DNA of 64,000 nucleotides from Pomphorhynchus laevis (lineage: Eukaryota; Acanthocephala; Palaeacanthocephala; Echinorhynchida; Pomphorhynchidae): NCBI GenBank assembly GCA_012934845.2, contig WNNJ02002701.1:1-64000 (forward strand). The letters are read 5' to 3'. The translations under genes were made by a program, and so were the position numbers. The notes under the pieces were generated by a model. It searched no databases. It was not told the DNA's origin and was given only the letters and a program-made list of their open reading frames with translations. The first letter of the stretch is position 1; the number at the start of each line of letters is the position of its first letter. Below are positions 13,301 to 25,300 of the stretch, piece after piece.

Positions 13301-16300
13301 ATTGATATTTTCAAAGAAAATCATATGTGTATTAATTCAATTTATTAAATAAACGCAAAATTGTATATTTAGTAATTAGATCACTACATATTTCGTACCA
13401 TTGATATAAAAATGAAAATATCTTAACAATATACGGTTTATAAACGCCCACTTAGTGTGGGCATCCAAGCAAACACTAAATAAAAACCTGTGGGACAACG
13501 TGTAAGGAATACACGAAAGACATGAATTAGCTGTTTCGATCAGAATTGCTGATTAATTAGCTAATCTGATTTTACTAGATTTGCTCTATTTATCTAGTTT
13601 GTAAACGAATCTTATGGCTTAAACACATGATTCAATTAAATGATTTAACTATAAATAATTAAATAATAAACTTAATAATGGAATTTGCTGATTACACCTT
13701 TCAATTGCAAGTCTAACATATTATTATGTTTACCATATTGGTAGGATTGTATCTTCTTAATAATTAATCATTTAGTTGGTTATTTCCTAGACTTGTTGGT
13801 CACACGAGGCTCGAAAACTGTAACTTAAGCATAACATAAGCCAAATATTATTTGGATATATAAGAATCTGTTATAAAATATCCTTATATGCAATTAAAGG
13901 AATGATAACTATTGACAGATCGCATATTTGTGGAATTCTTTGTTTTCGAGTAACAAAGAATTCTTTCGCGTTGACTCTGTATTTGCATTCATGCACTTCA
14001 ATCAATTCGTAAATAGATTTATTAAAAAAGGGCTGAAATATTATAATATAATTTTATTTTATTTCACCAATCTTGTGTGGTTAATCAAACTATGCCAGTT
14101 AAAAATATATTTTATGTTTAAATTTTTTGATAATTTTATACTTTAGGATATGCACATGCTTGCTAGATTGGAGAAAAATGCCTCCAGGAGGAACCACTAT
14201 CTTACAAGGTTTCATGACTAAACAGAATGATCTATTTTATACTAAATACGCCGATTCTATGTCGATTTTCTTGTTTTAATAATTATTAGATATTGGAACA
14301 AACAGATAATGTAGTTGTTAATAAATTAGTTTATGATTTATATTTTTATATTTAGAAAATCTACATTAATGTACAATAATGCATATAAGTTATGCCTCTG
14401 ATTATTAAATAATCAAATATTAAATTAACTCTCAAATAATTTACAAGAAAAGTATTAAATGATGCACTTGACAATATATTTTAAAATTAAAAAAGCTAAA
14501 AAATAATATTATTTCATTTAAAAAATACTACAAATTTATATATTTTTTAAATAAAAATGTAGTTTTATATTCTTTCAGTTTACGGTAAGCATACAGTAAC
14601 ATACTTATTGAATTTCCTGACTTGTTTGACAACTTTTTAACCTGCACTTTTCTGTTAATGCCGGAAAAATGACCGTACCTAGAAAGAAAAGATAGTGACC
14701 ACTTATTGTTTGTAATCACTAACATCTCTAAAACTGATTTCAACTGCATAAGCTTCTCGAGGCGCTCCTCAGGTAGGTTATCTTTGTTGTATGATTTTGA
14801 CTTTTCGTCATATTTGTCAATCAATTTACGAGTTATATCTAAAACCGCCTGAATTTCTAATTTCTAATCCGAACATTTGTTACTTGCTATTCTTACTTGT
14901 AGGTCGCTTGGCTTCTTAAGCTTTATGTCCTTCTTATCGGCACTGCCAAACTTTTCAAAAAAGTCAATAAACCTTAAAAGTCCATTAAAAAAGTATTAAA
15001 AAAGTTCACATTACAATTGATCCGTCACTTCCATCTTCATCTTTTGCTTCGGAGTACGATCACCGTGACGAATTACAGCAATTACACAGCGTAACTCCAT
15101 CCTTATGATTAACAAAATAATTACAAAAGTTTTTAATCAGCAAGTTTGCATTATCAAAAAGCAGAAAATATTGAAGTCTTTTCGTAGATATGCACCGATA
15201 ATAAATTCTTTTGAAGTAAAATACCGATAATTCAAGTACGGTTAATGCGAATATAAATCTAAATAATGCTTTATAAACAACATTTCAAATGTTCATATTA
15301 GAAAGTCAACGTGTATATTTGCAAGTGAAGTGTAAACTGGTCAATGTTTAAATATCATTTACAATTGAACATTTCGCATAAATCGCAGGTAAAATTGTTT
15401 GGGTCGGCTAATAAAAGAAGCAGCATTTCAAATGTTCATATTAGCAAGCAAACTTGTATATTTGCAAGTAAAGTGTAAATTGGTCAATGTTTAAATATCA
15501 TTTACAATTGAACATTTCGCATAAATCGCTTGTAAAATTGTTTGGGTCGATTAATAAAGGAAGCAGCATTTCAAATGTTCATATTAGAAAGTGATCGGGC
15601 TGATGATCCTATGATAGACGCTTAATTATCTATTGAATAGTTGCAAGATCACACAAGGTGACTTTCGCATTGAAAATCAGCTACAGAATCCTTCCTTCAT
15701 GACATCCAATTCCTTACACAATGAATACTAACGGTAGCATTAAAAAAGCTGTTTTCGTTTTGACATTTTCAGAGCGGGCAAAACGAAAACGGCTGCGGCA
15801 ATGGTGCCGTTAGTAGTCACATGTATTTATTAATACACATTTCCTAAATTTATGAAATATGCGTTAATTGTAAATAGTTGAAAATGATCCATCATTGATA
15901 AAGAAATATTGGAGCTAGATCAAAAAGGGGAAAATTGTATTTGATATTTCGCTAACTGCTGTTAGCGTATTCAGAAATTTTAATGAAGATAAATTAAAAA
16001 ATGAGAAATAAAAAAATAAAATGTTCCCATTTCTTCAAAAATTAAAAAATTAGAAATGGAAAAATAAAATTTTCGCATTTCTTCAAAAATTAAAAAATTA
16101 GAAATGGGAAAATAACATTTTCTCATTTCTTCAAATAAATCTTCAGAAAATAGAGCTAGATCATTTTTCAAGTGATATCTAAGTAGTTGAGCGATTAATG
16201 TCATATTAAAATTAATTATAATTAAATGTCATATAATTATATAAGGATTAATAATCCTTATTAATTATATAATTAATTATGTGAAATATTTATGTATATT

Positions 16301-19300
16301 ATAAATATTATGTATATCAGTAAATATTTAATATTTATTTATTATAAAAAAATAATAATAAAAAATTAATAATTTGTTTACAAGTTATGTTTTGTAATAC
16401 AACAACTTGAGAGTATGGGCTCATTATAAGATTACAACATCAAAAAGTAAATGTTTATTAAAGAAATAAGCATTTTTTTAAAGTAATGTTTATTACTTTC
16501 AAACAACGCGTGCTAATTCCGTTGGTATCTATCAAAATAATTATCTATCAAAATCAGTAAAGATTATACGGAAAAATTATAGAAATAAAGGGTAAAAGGC
16601 AAATTCTTAAAAAGCATATGAGAAGTTTACTAGTTTTGAATTTAAATTAAAAATGCTTTGTAATTAAAATAATTAAATTAAAAAATGTAAATTAAATTTT
16701 TAAATTTTCAAAGCGATTAATATTTAAAAGCATTTACATGCTTATCGATTTAGAATTTAGAAATTCGTAGAAGTTTAGTACCTTAAAACAGTCAGTAAAT
16801 ACAAGATGTGTAAGAATTCTTAATTTACAATTTGATTTTGAGTTAATTCTATATTTTCATAGAATATGCATTTCACTGTACTTTAACCTTTCGAAAAAAG
16901 ATCGAAAGATTTTTACATCACATTTTTAAAGATAACATTTATTTTTTATTAAATTAACTGAAATTGAAATTAATTTAATTTCTTTAAACAATATAGGATA
17001 AAAAATAAAGATAAAAGCATTTTACTGTATCATAATCTTTCGAAACAGGATCAAAAAATTTTTATAACATCTTTTTTAAAAAATTCAATTAATTTATATT
17101 TATATATTTTAAATTAAATTAATTGAAATTAATTTATTTAAAAAATAAAACATAAAATAAATAAAACATAAATTCATTTCATTGTACCTTATCTTTCGAA
17201 AAAAGATCGAAAGATTTTTATAGCAACATTTCTAAAAAAATTATATTTTAAATATTATTAATTTTAATAAAAATATTTTTTTTAAAATTAAGGATAAAAT
17301 AAATAAACTATGTGCCAAGAATTCTTAATTTACAATTCGATTTTGAGTTAATTCTATATTTTTAACATATTTAACATATAGAATTTAACAATATAGAATT
17401 AACAGTATATTGTTATATACTGTTATAACACATAACAGTATAACATTCTTACATTTTAATCTATAGATAATTTATATAAATTATATTATTAAATTTATAT
17501 TATTATAATATAAATTTTATAATTTATTTGTATATAATTTATACTGTAAAGAGAAAAGATGCTATTCTGCACTATGCACTATAACCAACAACACTATTTA
17601 ACCATCAATATCATCCTGCTCCATGTTAACGCAGAATGATGTTGGTGTTTAGATAGTGTTGCAACTGCTTCGTGACGATAATCGTACACTACTTTTCTTG
17701 CGAATTTGAGGACTCCTTACCGATCTGACACTTTACGAAATATATTTCCAGATCAGGTTATTTGATATGTAAAATGTAAGAATGTTATACTGTTATGTGC
17801 TTCAATCATAAACATGTCTGCAAACTAGTGTACGAATATCGTCACGAGTTTATACAAATGTGAACCTATATTGTCGGCTAAGGATGATGTTAGTAGATTG
17901 ATCGTATTGCAACTGGTTCGTAACGACATTCGTTCACTAGTTTGCAGACACATGCTTAGGAATAAAGCATAGAGCAGTACAGCATCCTTACATTTCACAG
18001 ATTAAAATGAACAGCTCTGGAAATCTATTATTAAAAGTGTCATGCCGGAAAGGAATCAGCAAATACACAGAAAAGTTTCGTGAAAGTTTAAAAGACTAGC
18101 TGAATGCTATATAAATCATCCAAGTATTACGGTATGTTAAAACGTTACTGCTCAGGGCCTGCTCCCTGAAGATCCACTGAATATTAACGTCGCAGCTGGA
18201 AATGTATTTCGAAAAAGGTTAGAGGGGTAAGGAGTCAACACATTCGCATGAGTTTCGTGCAATTCTTCAACGACTAACTGGATTCTGCATAGACAATCCA
18301 AGTATTACAGCATGTTGAAACGTTAGTGCTCAGTGCCTGCGGCTTGATGACCCACTGAGTAGTAACGCTGGCGCAGGATGAAGCTGCTGCAACTGGTTAG
18401 TGACGATATTCGTACACTAGTTTGCGGACATGTGTTTAGGATTGAAGTATAGAGCAGTATATCATCTTTACATTTCACATTTTAATGATTTGCTCTGAAA
18501 ATCTATACAATTTATATATACAGTAATCTTACATGTTGTGAGTCAAGGTTTAAAGAGTCGGAAGTAATGAAGGAATGATACTGTAGATATTTTCTGATGC
18601 GAAATTACATTGTGTGATCCAGCAAAATTGGCAATCTATATTTTAATGTATATATCAGTGTATATATAATTTATTTTTCAACATTGCAATAAACCCGCTT
18701 AGTTTTCAAAATTAAAAAATATGATGCTTGATTTTTTAATATTTGCTTGACATATTTGCTATATTTTGGATAATTTATAATTTAAAAAGTGAGCTTACTT
18801 GAAACTAAATTAATATTTATACAGTAAAATACTTACATAGTGCCATAATTAGTAGCCACGTATGGCACGTCTTCAGGACGAAAACATGGACTATATGGAA
18901 TCGACATGTGTGGTGAGAGAACACGCATTATAATGTTGCTATGTAAATACTTTATAATTTTACAAAACTAATGCATGCGCTCTTTACCCTAATATCAATG
19001 AACAGTCATCGTAGTATTTTACTGAGTTTTTCACGAAACTAAATCCGTTCACATCGCATACAAACGACTTGCCATCGGCTCTTAGCAAATCAAACCCACA
19101 CACGGTTTGCTTAACAGTAAAATATAGAAAAATAAGAATTTTATATTTGAATGAGACATTATGTCAAAAAAAGAAAATCGAAGGAATTTTGTGTCATTTC
19201 TCCGATTAGCACAAATTTCTAACGATAGAAAAACTCTTACGAATCGCTATCAAAGTAAAGCGTATAATCGTTTAAAATTGCAATTTATATTTAATTAATA

Positions 19301-22300
19301 ATAATTTATAATCACAATCAATTCATTAATAATAATTTATAATCAATCAATCACAATAATTTATACACACAATTAATTAATCATAATTAATTTGAATTTA
19401 ATTAAATTCAAATTAGCGAATTAAAAATTCAAAATATAAATTTTGACCCTTACAACAATAGTTTTGGATTTTTCTCTGAAACATTATTATTCACAGTAAA
19501 TTGATATAATTTAATAATTTAAAATTTAATAATTTCGAAACCAAATTTAATTTATACTTTTCCTGTATAGTCCATGTATTCATGTTGATCGATATATAGT
19601 TATGTAAAAAAGGAACAATCAACAATTAATTCCGAATTTCAGCAGCAACGGCTGACATTGAACAAACCGCAAACTGTTAAAGTTTCGTCCGTCGTTGTTG
19701 TACATTTAATACGCATGAAACGAATATAAAACAGTAAAATTGTGTCAGTAATACAATTATGAATTAATAGCTGGTGTGTAATTATTAAAATCATAATAAT
19801 AATTTCAAAACATATTAATGTTTTTTATTTACATTTAATGTTTGTAAATATTTTGTGATATAGATAAATGAATTTTTAATAAAATTATAATTTAAAATAA
19901 TCTCATTGTATAAATAGTATATTATTTCTTATATATCCGAATACATCCAATGACGTATTTCCTTTGATGAAATTTGATTATCTAGTATTTTATTCTAATA
20001 CAAAGTAAATTATTTATTATCCATAATTTTCGTCATCAGATAAAACTGCTATGCTATCAGGTTTCGGCCCCTAACTCCTCTACCCAACATAGCAGCGAGG
20101 CCAAATACATGCTTATGATGTATTTCCTCTGATTAAATTTGTATATCTAGTTCCTTATTCTGATACAAAATATGTTATTTATTACCCATAAAAGATTTCC
20201 GCTAATGATTTTAAATTTATTTTTAATATTATTGTGTTGATTTATATATTTTACTATTTTCTGTTTATTGGTATTTTTATAGTAACCTAATTCAAAAGAT
20301 TAGGTTATATAAAAGTGTCGGGTTGTTATAATTGTTCATTTGGATAATTAAAACCCAGCACATAGAAATTACTATTTTGAATATCTAGGCAAATATTTGA
20401 TGCCATTTTAAGGAATACATTTGTAATCAATAGGTTATAATAAGAAAAGTTAACTTGAGTGAAACTTTATCTATTGATTTCAATATTCTTGAATACAGCA
20501 TCAAAAAGTTGAGGAAATATTGAAAAGAATTTTAATTAATTTGTTCTGGATTTTACCTTTAGTAATCCAAATTATAATATACAATATGTAATATTATAAT
20601 ATGTCTCGGTTGTATATTAATATTATATTATGTCAATATTATATTATATTAATATTATATTAATATTATATTACATATTAATATTATAATATGTCTCAAT
20701 TATAATATGTCTCGGTTGCCCCGTACAATTAGTTTGAGTATCAATTAGTTTTAAAATTTAAAATTAAATTATTTTAATTGTTTTCAACAATTAAAGAAAT
20801 GTTTAGAGCAACCGAGACATTATCACAGACAAACACAGACAAACTTTAAAAAAGAAATAATCGCAATTAATAATTGATGAATTACAATTTATAATCGCTA
20901 TCTAAAAAATATATTTAAATAAAAAATCGCTTTTTTATAAATCAGTGTTAGGTATGTTTGATATTTGTAAGAAAGATCAAACTTCTAAGACTGGTCAATT
21001 AACTAATTCGATTAAATTATTCCAATAAATACAAAATTAATTTCATTTAAATAGCAGTAAATGACACGAATAAATCACGTTGTTGTTTGTATAATATCTA
21101 AAATATTATATTATTTATAAATAATAATAAATAATTTATATATAAATTATTTTTGAATGTACCTTAAATGCCAGAGAAATCTTTCGTGCAATCATTTTTT
21201 CTTCTGCTCGAAGGATAATTGGGTATCGAACCTCTTTTCCGTATTCATCTCGATCCACCTTTCCATCTAAGCCAGGTGATTTTCTTGCTTCTGCGTGAGC
21301 GTATTCTGAACCAACGGTGTATACCTTTGAGTTGAAACATCCATCAATTATAACAAAATAGCAAAAATAACAAAATATTAATTAATAACAAACAAAATTA
21401 TTGATAAATATTAATAATTTAAATAATTTAAAATGATTCGTTGATTACAAATTTGTAAACTATTTTCAAGTTAAAACTCAAAGCAATTGCGCAAACTGTA
21501 GATTTATATCGTAGTATTGGACAAAGATTTTAAATATGAGCGATAAGAGTAGCGATAATTTATCTGCTATAAATTATATATAATCATATATAATTTTTAT
21601 CATCAGTTTGGCAGCCACAAAAGAATCGAGAAAATGGTAACTAGTTTCGTCATCGTTTTGACTCATCAGTGCCGGTATCTTCCACTGCTGATTGCAGAGA
21701 GGACCAACGGACGGTACGAGGTAAATCAAAATATACTTAGAGTTAGAACAATGTCTAGCAATATAAGTATTGCAAGCCTAATTGGCTTGACATGCTTCAT
21801 CAAAAAGATCATCCGCAAATAGATAATGTCAGCGTAGTCTCTCTGATATATCTGCCTCCCTTTGTGAATCCAGTAGTGAGAGGTGCCCGGTAATGATAAG
21901 TCAAAACGATTACGAAACGGTAACTAGTTACCGTTTTGTCGATTATTTCGTGGCTGCCAAACAGATAATAAACAACTCTCGACTGAATCCTCTCATCTCT
22001 CATATCATTTTTAATTTAAGTTCAGTATTCACAATCTAATCTGCTAATTTCAAATCCGAAAATAATATTTATTAACAAGTGACTAACCTTTACATCAATT
22101 CCATCAGTTGGCATAAATTCTTCATAAATATAGTCGGAATCATTTCTAATTTTATTAACGTTACTGTATATGGAACTTCTGCAGCCAATCTGAGATAAAA
22201 TCAGAGATCAAAATTATAGAATCATTTTTAACAGATTAAAAAATACAAAGAGATTAATAAAGAATTATGACACATATTTTACCAAAAATTGATTTAATCA

Positions 22301-25300
22301 TTAAATTAAGAGAACAAAGGTTTCAAACGCAAGCAAAAGGGTAAAATCAGAAAATTATACAAACCCTATAGAAAAACATTTCAAGAATAAAAATTGAAAG
22401 TCCATATTATATATAATTATAATATATTTAATTATTATATGTAATATATTGCATAGATTTAAGTATAATATATTGGTCATATTATTAGTCAAATATTGGT
22501 CAAATTTAACAATGGATGTATTTAAAATGTATGGTATTTATATAGACTATAGAGTTATAGGTAAAGCCAAGTTATAGCTTTAGTATTATCTTTATATATA
22601 CCATTATACATAAGTCTATTTTCCGCGAACGTCTATGGCTCATTGACATTTGTGTCCTTTTTAACAAATTTAGTAAAACTTTAATCCTAGTAGTTTTCTA
22701 TTTTTATATATTAAAAACAAAATCGGTTTGTAGATTATCTTTTATACAAGGAATCGACTATTGTTGACAAAATTACATGTATAAGCAATTTGTCATTATC
22801 GATTAATAGGCTATTCAACATATTACCCAATTAAGGCATCTATAATACATTGTAGTTTACGCAAATTATGTCTTAACCGCACTAATGAAAATCATTCATC
22901 CGTCGTGGTTAAATAGTGTTGACTATTCAATTCCGAAACATGTAATGAGCGTTTTGTCCATTGATATTCGTATATCTGATAAGTTTAAACGTTGATTTTA
23001 ATGTATTGTTCGTAAATATAAAAGAAATGACTCAAGTTATAGCATTTTAATAATTTTAAGAATTTAAAGAATTTTACTTTTATATAAGCCAAATTCTATA
23101 TATTCAATATATTGTATTTTGGCACATCACTTGAGGTGATTTCGCATTTGGAAAGATATTTTCCGTTCATAACTAGTAATTCACAAGATAAAATATAACC
23201 TCCAATATTATATCGAATGACACATCCGGGTCATACGATTTTTTAATGGATCATATAAAAATTAAACTCATTTTATGTACTAGTTACATAAAAATAGTTA
23301 CTATAATAAATAAATATCATTAAATAGTTACTATATCAATCACCTCACCTTTCGAAACAGTCTTTGACATCCACCACCCACACTGGATTGAAAATATATG
23401 TACACATTGTGGTCTTCTGCGTTCAACGGTTTTTCGACAAAAGGCTTGACTAATGTTTCTCCATTAATTTCAATTTGATCATCTTGATCTGATACCTCAA
23501 CGCCCTGCTTTACTGCAATATATCTTGGATGCGGAATTCCAGCTGCATCAAGAACTTTATATGTTTCTAGTCTAAAATTTATATTCACGATTTTTTTAAT
23601 AGAATTGTTATCTAATCATAAAATTCACGATAAAAAAATAATAGATTATTTTAGTAATCAACAGACAAAAGCTTTCATCTTCGAAAAGCTTTAATATTCA
23701 ACACGTGATTAAGAGTCAAAAATAGCAAAAAAAAGGTTCTTGGAAATTTAAAATAATTTCAAATTTATTTTTAAAATACCAAATTATTAGCAAAACGCAA
23801 AGACGAGGAGACGTTTATTTCCGATATTTAGCGACACATCGCCATAATCAAGGCTTGTAACTATTTGCCAATTGGATGATGTCAGTGTTTTAATTTTTAT
23901 ATTAGATCGTTATTTAGTTTACACTTTATCAATTTAATCTACAACATTCAAGTATATAACATTCAAGTATATAAATGTGACACGAATTCCGTAAATAGTA
24001 TTTGAAATTATATTTTTCCGCACTGTATAGTTTTAAAGTAAAATTAAAATATTCACTTACGAATAGCAATCGATGATCGCAAATTACTAACGAAAGATGT
24101 AAGTATTAATACAAAAGTACTAAAAGGGTCTTCGGTTTTACCGCAAATCTTTTATTGATATTCTTGCAAGATTAAACAATAAATTAATCCATTCATAAAA
24201 TACTAAATTATTAGCAAAAAGTAAAGGCGAGGAGAAATTATAATTTATTCCCAATATTTCAGCGACATAGCGCCATAATCAAGGCTTGTAACTATTTGCC
24301 AAATGAGTGATGCCATTAATTTTTATATTAAAATTATAAAAAATATATATTAAAATATATTAAATATATTTTAATTTTTATTTAGATCGTAGATATTGTA
24401 ATTTTATATTGTAATTTTCTAAAGATGTTAACAGAGGTTAGCGAAATATCAAATACAATTTGTTCCTTTTTGATCCAGCTCCAATAATTCTTTATCAATA
24501 ATGGATCATTATCAACTATTTACAATTTAATGAATTAAAACACTAGCATATATTTTAATATATATTTTTTATAATTTTAATATGAAAATTAAAACAATGG
24601 CATCACCCATTTGGCAAATAGTTACAAGCCTTGATTATGGCGGTGTATCGCTGAAATATTAGGAATAAATCATAATGTCTCCTCGCCTTTACTTTTTGCT
24701 AATAATTTAGTATTTTATGAATGGATTAATTTATTGTTTAATCTTGCAAGAATATCAATAAAAGATTTGGGAAAAACTGAATACCCTTTTAGTACTTTTG
24801 TACTGATACTTACATCTTTCGTTAGTAATTTGAAGTAATCGATTGCTGACATCAGTGAAAACACTGACATCGCCCAAATCCCAAATAGTGCATTTTATTA
24901 CACATATGAGAATCGGTTAATTTTGTATAGTATTTTTATATCATTAATGGTTCAATATATTTACATGTAATTACTGCTTAATACCAGACCCTAAAATGTT
25001 TAGTAACTTTTTCAGCCAAAAAATTGTCTTAACGACATTTTAAAAAATAAGCATAATCTCGATTTACGCCGTTTCATATTTTAAAGTAACTAATAATTTA
25101 TCAGGATTATGCCCCTTCAGCAACACTCCCATAAGATATTTGCCAATTACCATATATTTGCAATAAATATTTCATTATTATTAGCGAGATTTTATATAAA
25201 AAACATCTAAGTGTAGATGTAGAGTAATAATTTCAACTGTAAGAAAAACAAATACAATTACTTTAGAGCTGCTGAGAAGTGAAAAATAAGTTATTTTAAG

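Larger units (their letters stand above)
5926..13481. repeat. Long imperfect palindrome with arms 5926-8570 and 10846-13481
   Basis: The left arm reads on the plus strand what the right arm reads on the minus strand. End pairs 5926/13481 and 8570/10846 sum to 19407 and 19416, so the arms differ by only about 9 bases net in roughly 2640. I saw only scattered substitutions (for example one Ser/Ile difference between 6291-6557 and 12850-13116). The arms contain exons 12-19, part of intron 11 and a hammerhead-bearing foldback (6145-6280 and 13130-13265). The loop 8571-10845 is non-palindromic. Confidence 0.93.
15102..18836. other. PPIP5K: PPIP5K intron 7 (3.7 kb), repeat-filled
   Basis: No exon. 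It contains a 143-base tandem repeat (15281-15590), a SINE-module copy (about 15595-15715), a decayed hammerhead motif (15947-15974), a tandem of about 60 bases (16000-16135), a thrice-repeated TTTCGAAAAAAGATCGAAAG segment (16866-17240) and a complex repeat cluster (17560-18510). Confidence 0.6.

Noticed and set aside
15281-15590. CRISPR-like array
   Set aside because: Long 143-base tandem units without short repeats and unique spacers, in an animal genome.
20036-20060. CUGAUGACGAAAA on the minus strand as a hammerhead
   Set aside because: There is no stem II between the two core halves.
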